A stretch of DNA of 64,000 nt, taken from Prochloron sp965198675 (lineage in GTDB: Bacteria; Cyanobacteriota; Cyanobacteriia; Cyanobacteriales; Prochloraceae). The notes under the pieces are model-generated. The model saw only the letters and a list, made by a program, of their open reading frames with translations. It was not told the origin of the DNA and searched no databases. Of the stretch, positions 41,660 to 50,844 are shown piece after piece. The stretch lies in NCBI GenBank assembly GCA_965198675.1, contig OZ240666.1:2232001-2296000 (forward strand), written 5' to 3'. Made by a program: the position numbers and the translations under genes. The first letter of the stretch is position 1. Each line of letters begins with the position of its first letter.

Positions 41660-43516
41660 ATGGCAATCAAAGACAAACCTCAACCGCCTCGTGGGCGACA
41701 GATAGGTAATATTCTCTTTCTGCTCGGTGGCTTATTCTTGGTGGCAAACTTATTTTTGCCCCAATTATTAGGTCCCCCTATTCCCCAAGTACCCTATAGC
41801 TTATTTATCCAGCAGATAGACAATGGAAAAGTAGGGCGAGTTTCCGTGGGTCAAAATGAAATCCGCTATCAGTTGGAAGGGGAGTACGAACAAGGAGGAC
41901 AAGTATTGCGCACCACCCCCATTTTCGACCTGGAATTACCGAAACGCTTGGAAGAAAAAGGGATTGAATTCGCCGCTGCACCCCCACCCCGTAATCGTTG
42001 GTTTAGCAGTATCCTGGGGTGGGTGATTCCCCCACTGATTTTTGTCGGGGTTTGGCAGTTTTTCCTCAATCGCAATAGCGGTGGCGGACCTGCTGGAGCC
42101 CTTTCTATTACTAAAAGCAAAGCGAAAGTATATGTGCAAGAAGATGAAACCAAGGTTACTTTTGCCGACGTGGCTGGGGTAGAAGAAGCCAAGACTGAGT
42201 TGGCGGAAATTGTGGAATTCCTGAAAATGCCTCAGCGCTTTACCCAAATTGGCGCTCGCATCCCCAAAGGGGTGCTGTTAGTGGGACCACCGGGAACAGG
42301 GAAAACCCTCATGGCGAAAGCGGTAGCTGGGGAAGCAGGGGTGCCATTTTTCAGTATCAGCGGTTCCGAGTTTGTGGAATTGTTTGTGGGTACCGGTGCA
42401 GCTCGGGTGCGAGACTTATTTGAACAGGCAAAGAAAAAGGCTCCCTGTATTATCTTTATAGATGAATTGGATGCCATTGGTAAGTCCAGAAGCACAGGAG
42501 GTTTCTACGGCGGTAATGATGAACGGGAACAAACCCTGAACCAGTTGTTAACGGAAATGGACGGGTTTGGCGCGAAGGATGGCACTGTTATCGTGTTGGC
42601 AGCCACGAACCGTCCCGAAACCTTAGACCAAGCCCTGTTGCGTCCGGGACGATTTGACCGTCAAGTTTTGGTGGACCGTCCTGATAAGGCAGGAAGGTGG
42701 AAAATTCTCGAAATTTATGCTGGGAAGGTGAAGTTAGGGGAGGATGTGGATTTAGAAACCCTGGCTACCCGGACTCCTGGTTTTGCCGGAGCAGATTTAG
42801 CTAATTTAGTGAATGAAGCAGCTTTATTGGCTGCTCGCAATAATCGCCAGAAGGTTGCTCAGGAAGATTTTAATGAAGCTATTGAGCGGGTGGTGGCAGG
42901 TTTGGAGAAGAAAAGCCGAGTCTTGAGCGATAAGGAGAAGGAGATTGTGGCTTACCATGAAGTAGGTCATGCTTTGGTAGGTGCTCTGACTGCTGGGAAA
43001 GCTAAAGTAGCGAAGATATCCATTGTTCCTCGGGGAATGGCTGCTTTGGGCTATACTTTGCAAATGCCCACGGAAGACCGCTTCTTATTAGATGAGAAGG
43101 AAATTCGGGGGGAGATTGCTACTTTGTTGGGGGGACGTGCGGCGGAAGAGATTATCTTTGGTAGTATTACCACCGGTGCTGCTAATGATTTGCAACGTGC
43201 CACGGATTTGGCAGAACGGATGGTGACTACCTATGGCATGAGTAAAGTTTTGGGTCCCCTCGCTTATGAAAAGGGACAGCAGAACAGTTTCTTGGGGGAT
43301 AATCCTATGAATCCTCGGCGCATGGTGAGTGATGAGACAGCAAAGGCGATCGATGAGGAGGTGAAGGAGATTGTGGACCATGCTCATCAACATGCTTTGG
43401 GTATTTTAGAGGGGAATCGGGATTTGTTGGAGAAGATTGCACAACAAATCTTGGCGACAGAAACTATTGAAGGGGAGGAGTTGCAGAGTCTTCTTGCTCA
43501 AGTTCAGTCAGTTTAG
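41660..43516 (+). CDS. ftsH: ATP-dependent zinc metalloprotease FtsH
   Basis: Membrane AAA protease that degrades damaged membrane proteins, in cyanobacteria notably photosystem II D1. 618 residues. Two membrane helices (ILFLLGGLFLVANLFLPQL, FSSILGWVIPPLIFVGVWQFF) flank the lumenal domain. Walker A is LLVGPPGTGKTLMAKAVAGE, Walker B CIIFIDELDAIGKSR, and the SRH has ATNRPETLDQALLRPGRFDR. The zinc site is VAYHEVGHALVGAL, with the third ligand in GAANDLQRATDLAE. Complete. A fragment of another ftsH lies at 35888. Confidence 0.96.
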   Translation: MAIKDKPQPPRGRQIGNILFLLGGLFLVANLFLPQLLGPPIPQVPYSLFIQQIDNGKVGRVSVGQNEIRYQLEGEYEQGGQVLRTTPIFDLELPKRLEEKGIEFAAAPPPRNRWFSSILGWVIPPLIFVGVWQFFLNRNSGGGPAGALSITKSKAKVYVQEDETKVTFADVAGVEEAKTELAEIVEFLKMPQRFTQIGARIPKGVLLVGPPGTGKTLMAKAVAGEAGVPFFSISGSEFVELFVGTGAARVRDLFEQAKKKAPCIIFIDELDAIGKSRSTGGFYGGNDEREQTLNQLLTEMDGFGAKDGTVIVLAATNRPETLDQALLRPGRFDRQVLVDRPDKAGRWKILEIYAGKVKLGEDVDLETLATRTPGFAGADLANLVNEAALLAARNNRQKVAQEDFNEAIERVVAGLEKKSRVLSDKEKEIVAYHEVGHALVGALTAGKAKVAKISIVPRGMAALGYTLQMPTEDRFLLDEKEIRGEIATLLGGRAAEEIIFGSITTGAANDLQRATDLAERMVTTYGMSKVLGPLAYEKGQQNSFLGDNPMNPRRMVSDETAKAIDEEVKEIVDHAHQHALGILEGNRDLLEKIAQQILATETIEGEELQSLLAQVQSV

Positions 43517-43628
43517 ATTGTCTTGTCTTGGCGTCTTGGCGCGCAACATTCTTGTTCTCGCGCAAAGGCGCAAAGGCGCAAAGGGTTATTAGAGTTTGTC
43601 CAGGTACTGTATGCTATAATTGGCTGTG

Positions 43629-43659
43629 CGTAGGATGCGTTAGCGTAACGCATCCTACG
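43629..43659. repeat. GTAGGATGCGTTA...TAACGCATCCTAC palindrome
   Basis: Perfect inverted copies of CGTAGGATGCGTTA around a short centre. The same unit is dispersed at 28.8-29.0 kb and 32.6-32.7 kb. Here its CTA supplies the stop codon (minus strand TAG) of the broken TIR gene. Confidence 0.8.
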
Positions 43660-44042
43660 GGTGGGGACTGACGCGCATTCGTTCAAAAGACTCTTGAAAA
43701 CTGATAATTTGATAGCTGGGTAGAACCCAAGACAGACGCTTGAAATCGCAAGACTCATAGAGAACTGGTACAATCTTATTATTAAAGCGCTCTTGCAAAG
43801 CGTGCAAATATCAACTCTCGCTTGACCCACATTGATTCTACCGACCTGGGAGAGAGAGCTAGGAGAAACCAGTCACATCTTTCTAAAGCACTACCGATTT
43901 CATCATGCCATTGTTGTCCACCTAGAAGGTTCGTTTTGCTATACCAAACTGGGACGCCATGACGTCGCAATTCATCTGCTAACTTAGATACAAATTCTTC
44001 ATCTTGACTGGAATGGGACAGGAAAACCTCGTTTGGTATCAT
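43655..44042 (-). pseudogene. TIR-domain protein with a single-base frameshift
   Basis: Start MIPNEVFLSHSSQDEEFVSK, a TIR box 1. The middle has WYSKTNLLGGQQWHDEIGSA, and ALSPRSVESMWVKRELIFA carries the S-x-x-x-W-x-x-x-E pattern whose Glu is catalytic in TIR NAD hydrolases. After about 43797 the family sequence continues one base out of frame (QERFNNKIVPVLYESCDFKR, then SWVLPSYQIISFQESFERM), ending at TAG 43655-43657. With one base removed the protein is about 128 residues, a stand-alone TIR domain. Confidence 0.75.
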
Positions 44043-44075
44043 GTGGTCGAAAACTTGGAAACTGTTTGGATACTG

Positions 44076-44489
44076 TTAGGCAACTGCTTTAAGTGCTTGA
44101 GCAATTTTTTTCAAGCCTTCCTCATCATTCTCAAGGTTTGGCAGAGAAATCTTTTGAAATAGTTCAAGATTTAAAACCCAAGGAATTTCTCTCGGACTAA
44201 GTTGTTGGGAAGGATTAGCGATTACGGAAATAACCCTACCTTTATACTCCAGCTTCCCTAAGGCGTAATTCAAATCATGAGAAACGTTATAAGAATGAAC
44301 TGAGTTGGGGGTGAGTAAGACAACCATGGCGTTGGATTCATCAAGGGCTTTACCTAGACTTTCTCTCCAGTTATCGACCGGGTTTATTTCGCTGTAGTCC
44401 CAAACCTGGAAGCCAGCTTCCCTAAGTGTACCAGCTACTCGCCTGGCTAACTTGGTGTCATTAAAGTCGTGGCTGATAAATACTTTCAT
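44076..44489 (-). CDS. TIR-domain protein
   Basis: 137 residues. MKVFISHDFNDTKLARRVAG is the first strand and helix, AGFQVWDYSEINPVDNWRES the second and AMVVLLTPNSVHSYNVSHDL the third. In the position of the catalytic Glu there is His-Asp (VSHDLNYAL), so NADase activity is doubtful and a binding or scaffold role is possible. It lies 33 bp upstream of the broken TIR gene on the same strand, so they probably formed a two-gene unit. No partner such as a Thoeris SIR2 protein is next to it. Confidence 0.8.
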   Translation of the reverse strand: MKVFISHDFNDTKLARRVAGTLREAGFQVWDYSEINPVDNWRESLGKALDESNAMVVLLTPNSVHSYNVSHDLNYALGKLEYKGRVISVIANPSQQLSPREIPWVLNLELFQKISLPNLENDEEGLKKIAQALKAVA

Positions 44490-44642
44490 CTGCTTCTCTA
44501 GAATTTACTCTTATATTATAGCGATCGCCATCATGGTGTTTGACAGGATTTCCGGGGAAGGGCGCACGGCTTGGTGTATATCGCACCTTAATATTGCTAT
44601 ACCAGTGTTATCTTACTAAATAAGTGCCAAATTGACAAGGTT

Positions 44643-45656
44643 ATGAACGACGAATATGACAGTCCTTGGAAAGAAGTCATAGAAGACTATTTTCCCGATT
44701 TTATCCGTTTCTTTTTTCCCCAAGTATATAGAGCCATCGATTGGAACAAACCTTATGAATTCCTCGACCAAGAGTTGCAACAGCTAGAACCGGATGCAGA
44801 AATTGGCAAACGTCTGGTAGATAAAGTAGCGAAGGTTTGGTTAGTTGAAGGTAAACAAGTTTGGATATTGGTACATATAGAGATACAGGGAAAATATGAA
44901 ACCATCTTTCCTGAGCGCATGTACTGCTACAATTATCGCTTGTACGACCGCCATCACAAACCAGTCATCTCTTTAGCAGTTTTGGCAGACTCCAATCTCC
45001 ATTGGCGACCAAATAATTTTAGCTATAATATTGGGGGATGTCAGGTTAGTTTGGAGTTTCCCGTAGTCAAACTGCTAGATTACGAATCAGACTGGGAAAC
45101 TCTCGAAGAAACTACCAACCCCTTTGGGATAATTGTGATGGCGCACCTGAAAACGAGGGCGACTAACAAAAATCCAGCAAGTCGATTAAACTGGAAACTA
45201 AGTCTAGTCAGACGGTTATATGAAAGGGGTTATAATCGCTCAGATGTGGTTAAATTATTCCGATTTATCGATTGGATCATGTATTTACCACCAGAGTTAG
45301 CCCGTGGATTTAAAGCAGAAGTCAGAAGTTACGAGGAGGTAAGAACAGTGCGATATGTCACTAGTATAGAACGATTGGCACGGGAAGAAGGTCTCGAACA
45401 AGGTCTCGAACAAGGTCTCGAACAAGGTCTCGAACAAGGTCTCGAACAAGGTCTCGAACAAGGAATTATGGAGAAGGGGCGAGAGGATACCCTGGAAATT
45501 CTATCCACAAGGTTTGGTTCTGTACCCAACTCCATGATAGAGGTAATTAATCGTATTGAGAAGCAGTCGGTGCTGAACACCCTTCATAAACGAGCCATTA
45601 CCATTGGTAATCTGGGAGAATTTCAGCAGTTATTAGAGCAAACTATTGCTCAGTAA
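44643..45656 (+). CDS. Rpn-type nuclease family protein with Gly-Leu-Glu-Gln repeats
   Basis: 337 residues. The N-terminal PD-(D/E)XK-like core has DKVAKVWLVEGKQVWILVHI followed by EIQGKYE, with the E-x-Q signature of Rpn/DUF4351 relatives. The middle is helical (WKLSLVRRLYERGYNRSDVV, FIDWIMYLPPELARGF). Six identical GLEQ tetrapeptides (12-bp units at 45390-45461) precede a C-terminal helical DUF4351-like region. A partial duplicate of the last third follows immediately. Function is probably DNA cleavage linked to recombination, unproven. Confidence 0.8.
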   Translation: MNDEYDSPWKEVIEDYFPDFIRFFFPQVYRAIDWNKPYEFLDQELQQLEPDAEIGKRLVDKVAKVWLVEGKQVWILVHIEIQGKYETIFPERMYCYNYRLYDRHHKPVISLAVLADSNLHWRPNNFSYNIGGCQVSLEFPVVKLLDYESDWETLEETTNPFGIIVMAHLKTRATNKNPASRLNWKLSLVRRLYERGYNRSDVVKLFRFIDWIMYLPPELARGFKAEVRSYEEVRTVRYVTSIERLAREEGLEQGLEQGLEQGLEQGLEQGLEQGIMEKGREDTLEILSTRFGSVPNSMIEVINRIEKQSVLNTLHKRAITIGNLGEFQQLLEQTIAQ

Positions 45657-45773
45657 CTGCACTTTTACTATAGGGTGGGCAATGTTGGTCCTATTAAATA
45701 AGAAAGCTACCAATTTCAATATTGCTCACCAAGATTTTCTTTGGGCTGTGAGGAACGATAAATATCGGAGTGA

Positions 45774-46190
45774 GCCAGTGGATTTAAAGCAGAAGTCAGA
45801 AGTTACGAGGAGGTAAGAACAGTGCGATATGTCACTAGTATAGAACGATTGGCACGGGAAGAAGGTCTCGAACAAGGTCTCGAACAAGGTCTCGAACAAG
45901 GTCTCGAACAAGGAATTATGGAGAAGGGGCGAGAGGATACCCTGGAAATTCTATCCACAAGGTTTGGTTCTGTACCCAACTCCATGATAGAGGTAATTAA
46001 TGGCATTGAGGAGCAGTCGGTGCTGAATACCCTTTTAAACGAGCCATTACCATTGGTAATCTGGGAGAATTTCAGCAGTTATTAGAGCAAACTATTGCTC
46101 AGTAACCGCAGTTTTACCGTAGGGTGGGCAATAGTGGTACTATTAAATAAGGAAGCTACGAGTTTTTTAAGATTGCCCACCAAGACTGTA
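45774..46190 (+). pseudogene. Truncated tandem copy of the preceding Rpn-type gene
   Basis: About 410 bp repeat the 3' part of the upstream gene (from its GFKAEVRSYEEVRTV region) plus the following spacer with its TAGGGTGGGCAAT sequence. The copy has four GLEQ units against six, and a frameshift after VLNT changes the last residues. There is no 5' part, so it is not expressed as a nuclease. Confidence 0.85.
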
Positions 46191-46229
46191 CTGGTAACTG
46201 GTAACTGGTAACTGGTAACTGGTAACTGT
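46190..46229. repeat. Short heptamer tract upstream of ppk1
   Basis: About five copies of TAACTGG ending some 35 bases before the ppk1 start, followed by TATAGTATGG, which may hold the promoter. Confidence 0.8.
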
Positions 46230-46267
46230 TATAGTATGGTACTTGATGAAACTGCAAAGTAAACGTG

Positions 46268-48394
46268 ATGGGGAAATCAAAAAATACTGCCCAGAAAATC
46301 AATCTCAAAGACCCGCAATATTATTTTAACCGAGAATTAAGCTGGCTGGAATTCAACCGCAGGGTCTTGCACGAAGCCTTCGATTCCAGAACCCCCCTCT
46401 TGGAAAGAGTCAAGTTTATGGCTATTTTCAGCTCCAACCTGGATGAATTCTTCATGGTGCGGGTAGCTGGGTTGAAAAAGCAAGTGGAAGCAGGAGTGAG
46501 CCAACTAACTGCCGACGGTCGCACTCCAGGGCAACAACTGGAAGACATCAGCCAATGCTTAGGTCCTATTGTACAAAAACAAGACCGGTATTTTCAATCT
46601 ACCCTGAGACCTGAATTAGTTGCTCACGGTATTACCATTCTCGACTATAAAGACCTAAACCCAGAACATAGCATTTACCTACAGCAGTTTTTTGAGGAGC
46701 ATATTTTCCCCGTCCTCACCCCTCTAGCAGTGGACCCTTCTCATCCCTTTCCCTATATCTCCAACCTCAGCCTCAACCTCGCTGTGGTGCTGCGGGAACC
46801 GGATAGGTCCGAAGAATTATTTGCCCGAATTAAAGTACCCAAGGTGCTACCTCGGTTTGTCCCTTTACCAGAACCATTGTGCAAAGGAAACTGGACGGGA
46901 GTGAGTTTAGAACAGGTAATTACCCACAATCTGGAAGCTTTATTTCCGGGGATGAATATCCAAGAATGTCATCCCTTCCGCATCACCCGGAATGCAGACT
47001 TGGAACTAGAAGAAGAAGAAGCAGACGATTTGTTACTGGCCATGGAGCAGGAATTGCATAAACGGCGATTGGGCGGCTCCGCAGTGCGGCTAGAAATTCA
47101 CGCCTCCATGCCTGAACAGGTGCGATCCATGCTAAAAAGGGAACTGGACTTGGAGAGGAGGGATATTTATCAGATTGAGAGTTTGCTGGGATTGGCTGAT
47201 TTAATGCCTTTGACATCATTGCCCCTCCCCGAACTGAGAGCTACCCCCTGGACACCAGTGGTGCCACCACAGTTTCAACCCAGGTCGGAATCATTGGAAG
47301 TTGAGAGTCCGAAGCAAGAAGAAGAACATATTTTTCCCTTAATTCGCTCCTCCGACCAGCTGCTCCACCATCCTTATCACTCTTTCGATGCCACAGTAAG
47401 GCATTTTATTACCCAGGCGGCCAGGGATCCCCAAGTCCTGGCCATAAAAATGACTCTCTATCGCACTTCTGGGGATTCTCCCATTATCGAAGCTCTTATT
47501 GCTGCGGCGGAAAATGATCAGCAGGTGACAGTGTTGGTGGAACTGAAAGCCCGTTTCGATGAGAAAAACAATATTCTCTGGGCGCGGAAATTAGAGCAAG
47601 CTGGGGTGCATGTGGTTTACGGTTTGGTGGGGTTGAAAACTCACACCAAAATAGTCTTAGTGGTGCGTCAGGAAGAGAATAAAATTCGTCGTTATGTCCA
47701 TATTGGTACCGGGAATTACAATCCTAAGACTGCCAATTTATATACGGATTTGGGTTTATTGAGTTGTCGGGAGGAGTTGGGGGCTGATTTAACTGATTTA
47801 TTTAATTACTTAACCGGTTATTCTCAGCAAAAGTCTTATCGCAAACTGTTAGTGGCTCCGGTAAATTTGCGGGAGGCAATGATGGCGAAAATTCGCCGGG
47901 AGATAGAACATTGCAACAATGGGGGTAGTGGGAGGATAATTGGTAAAATGAACTCTTTAGTAGACCCGGAAATTATCGAGAGTCTCTACGAAGCTTCCCA
48001 AGCAGGGGTCAAAATAGACCTGATTATCCGGGGAATTTGCTGTCTCTGTCCCGGTATTATTAAGGTGAGCGAGAATATTCGGGTGATTAGTATTATCGGT
48101 CGCTTTTTGGAGCATTCCCGCATTTTCTACTTTCATAATGGTGGCAATGAAGAGATTTATCTGGGTAGTGCAGACTGGATGCGTCGTAACCTCGATCGAC
48201 GGGTGGAAGCAGTGACACCAGTGGAAGATCCAAAGATTGGGCAAGATTTGCAAGAGATATTAGCTATTATGCTAGCAGATAACCGCCAAGCTTGGGATTT
48301 GCATTCCGACGGTAGTTATCTTCAAAGACAACCCCCAGAACCAGATCGCGTTCAAAGTGCGCAAAATATCTTGATGAAAATGGCGTTAAATTAG
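46268..48394 (+). CDS. ppk1: Polyphosphate kinase 1
   Basis: Makes polyphosphate from ATP, reversibly, as a phosphate and energy store. 708 residues from ATG 46268; a GTG one codon earlier is less likely. The N domain has FNRELSWLEFNRRVLHEA and FSSNLDEFFMVRVAGLKKQV. The catalytic core shows IKMTLYRTSGDSPIIEAL, ELKARFDEKNNILWARKLEQ, the autophosphorylated histidine in GLVGLKTHTKIVLV, and YVHIGTGNYNPKTANLYTD. The second histidine region is RFLEHSRIFYFHNGG. Full length, no breaks. Confidence 0.96.
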   Translation: MGKSKNTAQKINLKDPQYYFNRELSWLEFNRRVLHEAFDSRTPLLERVKFMAIFSSNLDEFFMVRVAGLKKQVEAGVSQLTADGRTPGQQLEDISQCLGPIVQKQDRYFQSTLRPELVAHGITILDYKDLNPEHSIYLQQFFEEHIFPVLTPLAVDPSHPFPYISNLSLNLAVVLREPDRSEELFARIKVPKVLPRFVPLPEPLCKGNWTGVSLEQVITHNLEALFPGMNIQECHPFRITRNADLELEEEEADDLLLAMEQELHKRRLGGSAVRLEIHASMPEQVRSMLKRELDLERRDIYQIESLLGLADLMPLTSLPLPELRATPWTPVVPPQFQPRSESLEVESPKQEEEHIFPLIRSSDQLLHHPYHSFDATVRHFITQAARDPQVLAIKMTLYRTSGDSPIIEALIAAAENDQQVTVLVELKARFDEKNNILWARKLEQAGVHVVYGLVGLKTHTKIVLVVRQEENKIRRYVHIGTGNYNPKTANLYTDLGLLSCREELGADLTDLFNYLTGYSQQKSYRKLLVAPVNLREAMMAKIRREIEHCNNGGSGRIIGKMNSLVDPEIIESLYEASQAGVKIDLIIRGICCLCPGIIKVSENIRVISIIGRFLEHSRIFYFHNGGNEEIYLGSADWMRRNLDRRVEAVTPVEDPKIGQDLQEILAIMLADNRQAWDLHSDGSYLQRQPPEPDRVQSAQNILMKMALN

Positions 48395-48517
48395 GGTGTA
48401 ATGTTTCGCGCCAAGGCGCAAAGGCGCGAAGAGTAGTAGGGTGGGCAATGCCCACCTTCATGAGTCGGATAGATGAGACAGGGATTATACTAGAAATAGT
48501 CAGACTGGTAATTTACG

Positions 48518-49093
48518 ATGATAACGATAACATTAGACCTCAATCCCATTATCCAATTGACTGACGAGCAGTTTTTCCAGCTTTGTCAGCATCACCGCGA
48601 TTATCAATTCGAGCGGACAACATTAGGAGAATTAATCGTTATGACTCCCACCGGAGGAGAAACTAGCAATCGGAATTTTGAAATCGCCGTCCAATTAGGA
48701 ATCTGGAATAAAAAGTATAATCTAGGGGTTGCTTTCGATTCTTCTGGTGGTTTCAAACTCCCCAATGGTGCAGAACGTTCTCCTGATGCTTCTTGGGTAA
48801 GTAAAGAGCGCTGGAATGCTTTAACTTTGGAGCAACAACAAAAATTTCCCCCCTTATGTCCTGATTTTGTCCTAGAATTACTTTCTCCCACCGATTCTCT
48901 CCCTAAGACGCGGGAAAAAATGGTAGAATATATAGAGAACAACGCTCGTTTGGGTTGGTTAATTAACAGGAGAAATAAGACTGTGGAAATTTATCGTCCT
49001 GGTAAAGACGTGGAAATACTGCAATCTCCTGTTACTCTCTCAGGAGAAGATGTTCTGCCGGGATTTGTGTTAGAATTAAAAGAGATTTGGTAA
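48518..49093 (+). CDS. Uma2-family endonuclease, copy 1 of 4
   Basis: 191 residues of the Uma2 (DUF820) restriction-endonuclease fold, common and multicopy in cyanobacteria. The family's N-terminus is LTDEQFFQLCQHHRDYQFER. Core residues are the Glu of GELIVMTPTGGE, the Asp of ERSPDASWV and the Glu of DFVLELLSPTDSLP. Then come KTREKMVEYIENNARLGWLI and VEIYRPGKDVE. The first of four direct repeats spaced exactly 582 bp. The physiological target is unknown. Confidence 0.9.
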   Translation: MITITLDLNPIIQLTDEQFFQLCQHHRDYQFERTTLGELIVMTPTGGETSNRNFEIAVQLGIWNKKYNLGVAFDSSGGFKLPNGAERSPDASWVSKERWNALTLEQQQKFPPLCPDFVLELLSPTDSLPKTREKMVEYIENNARLGWLINRRNKTVEIYRPGKDVEILQSPVTLSGEDVLPGFVLELKEIW

Positions 49094-49099
49094 ATTGTC

Positions 49100-49675
49100 A
49101 TGACAACGATAACATTAGACCTCAATCCCATTATCCAATTGACTGACGAGCAGTTTTTCCAGCTTTGTCAGCACCACCGCGATTATCAATTCGAGCGGAC
49201 AACATTAGGAGAATTAATCATTATGACTCCCACTGAAGGTGAAACTGGCAATCGTAACATGGAACTATCCTTTCAACTCCAAGCTTGGAGTCGCAAGTAT
49301 AAACTAGGGGTTGCTTTCGACTCTTCGATAGGTTTCAAACTCCCCAATGGTGCAGAACGTTCTCCCGATGCTTCTTGGGTAAGTAAAGAGCGCTGGAATG
49401 CTTTAACTTTGGAGCAACAACAGAAATTTGCCCCCTTATGTCCAGATTTTGTGATAGAATTGCTGTCTCCCACCGATTCTCTCCCTAAGACGCGGGAAAA
49501 AATGGTAGAATATATAGAAAACAACGCTCGTTTGGGTTGGTTAATTAACCGGAGAAATAAGCAAGTGGAAATTTATCGTCCTGGTAAAGACGTGGAAATA
49601 CTGCAATTTCCTGTTACTCTCTCAGGAGAAGATGTGTTACCCCACTTTGTGTTAGAATTAAAAGAGATTTGGTAA
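49100..49675 (+). CDS. Uma2-family endonuclease, copy 2 of 4
   Basis: 191 residues, nearly identical to copy 1 at both ends. The block about residues 52-68 is different: NMELSFQLQAWSRKYKLG stands where the other copies have NFEIAVQLGIWNKKYNLG. A localised patch of divergence in an otherwise conserved array suggests gene conversion from another Uma2 paralogue. The acidic core residues (GELIIMTPTEGE, RSPDASW, DFVIELLSPTD) are kept. Six bases separate it from each neighbour. Confidence 0.9.
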   Translation: MTTITLDLNPIIQLTDEQFFQLCQHHRDYQFERTTLGELIIMTPTEGETGNRNMELSFQLQAWSRKYKLGVAFDSSIGFKLPNGAERSPDASWVSKERWNALTLEQQQKFAPLCPDFVIELLSPTDSLPKTREKMVEYIENNARLGWLINRRNKQVEIYRPGKDVEILQFPVTLSGEDVLPHFVLELKEIW

Positions 49676-49681
49676 CTTGTC

Positions 49682-50257
49682 ATGACAACTATAACATTAG
49701 ACCTCAATCCCATTATTCAATTAACTGACGAGCAATTTTTTGAACTTTGTCAGCACCACCGAGATTATCAATTCGAGCGTACAGCATCAGGAGAATTAAT
49801 CATTATGACTCCCACCGGAAGTGAAACTGGAAACCGCAACTTTGAAATAGCCGTCCAATTAGGAATATGGAATAAAAAGTATAATTTAGGGTTTGCTTTT
49901 GACTCTTCTACAGGTTTTAAACTTCCCAATGGTGCAGAACGTTCTCCCGATGCTTCTTGGATAAGGAAAGAGCGCTGGAATGCTTTAACTTTGGAGCAAC
50001 AACAGAAATTTGCACCCTTATGTCCTGATTTTGTTCGGGAATTACTTTCTCCCACCGATTCTCTCCCTAAGACGCGGGAAAAGATGGTAGAATATATAGA
50101 GAACAACGCTCGTTTGAGTTGGTTAATTAATCGGAAAAATAAGCAAGTGGAAATTTATCGTTCTGGTAAAGACGTGGAAATACGACCGACTCCTGTTACT
50201 CTCTCAGGAGAAGATGTGTTACCCCACTTTGTGTTAGAATTAAAAGAGATTTGGTAA
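49682..50257 (+). CDS. Uma2-family endonuclease, copy 3 of 4
   Basis: 191 residues. Differs from its neighbours at scattered positions: DFVRELLSPTD (Arg in place of Leu or Ile before the catalytic Glu), NARLSWLINRKNKQ and EIYRSGKDVEIRPTPV. The catalytic Asp (SPDASWI) and Glu remain. It could still be active. ATG at 49682, six bases after the previous stop. Confidence 0.88.
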   Translation: MTTITLDLNPIIQLTDEQFFELCQHHRDYQFERTASGELIIMTPTGSETGNRNFEIAVQLGIWNKKYNLGFAFDSSTGFKLPNGAERSPDASWIRKERWNALTLEQQQKFAPLCPDFVRELLSPTDSLPKTREKMVEYIENNARLSWLINRKNKQVEIYRSGKDVEIRPTPVTLSGEDVLPHFVLELKEIW

Positions 50258-50263
50258 CTTGTC

Positions 50264-50839
50264 ATGACAACTATAACATTAAACCTCAATCCCATTATCG
50301 AATTGACTGACGAGCAGTTTTTCCAGCTTTGTCAGCACCACCGCGATTATCAATTCGAGCGGACAACATTAGGAGAATTAATCGTTATGACTCCCACAGG
50401 AAGTGAAACTAGCAATCGGAATTTTGAAATCGCCGTCCAATTAGGAATCTGGAATAAAAAGTATAATCTAGGGGTTGCTTTCGACTCTTCTGGTGGTTTC
50501 AAACTCCCCAATGGCGCAGAACGTTCTCCCGATGCTTCTTGGGTAAGGAAGGAGCGCTGGAATGCTTTAACTCCGGAGCAAAAACAGAAATTTGCCCCCT
50601 TATGTCCTGATTTTGTCCTAGAATTACTTTCTCCCACCGATTCTCTCCCTAAGACGCGGGAAAAAATGGTAGAATATATAGAGAACAACGCTCGTTTGGG
50701 TTGGTTAATTAACCGGAAAAATAAGCAAGTGGAAATTTATCGTCCTGGTAAAGACGTGGAAATACGACCGACTCCTGTTACTCTCTCAGGAGAAGATGTC
50801 CTGCCAGGATTTGTGTTAGAATTAAAAGAGATTTGGTAA
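50264..50839 (+). CDS. Uma2-family endonuclease, copy 4 of 4
   Basis: 191 residues. The first two thirds match copy 1 closely (ETSNRNFEIAVQLGIWNKKY), while the region after 155 matches copy 3 (EIRPTPV), so it looks like a mosaic. Core residues intact. Five bases after its stop the creatininase-family gene begins, so all five genes can be one transcript. Confidence 0.9.
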   Translation: MTTITLNLNPIIELTDEQFFQLCQHHRDYQFERTTLGELIVMTPTGSETSNRNFEIAVQLGIWNKKYNLGVAFDSSGGFKLPNGAERSPDASWVRKERWNALTPEQKQKFAPLCPDFVLELLSPTDSLPKTREKMVEYIENNARLGWLINRKNKQVEIYRPGKDVEIRPTPVTLSGEDVLPGFVLELKEIW

Positions 50840-50844
50840 CCGTC

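Noticed and set aside
43655..44489. Thoeris defence system
   Set aside because: Two TIR proteins are present, but no ThsA-type SIR2/SLOG protein is adjacent, so the system cannot be called.
45329..46006. Minus-strand Ser-Arg-Pro-Cys repeat proteins
   Set aside because: Antisense of the GLEQ codons of the Rpn-type gene and its partial duplicate.
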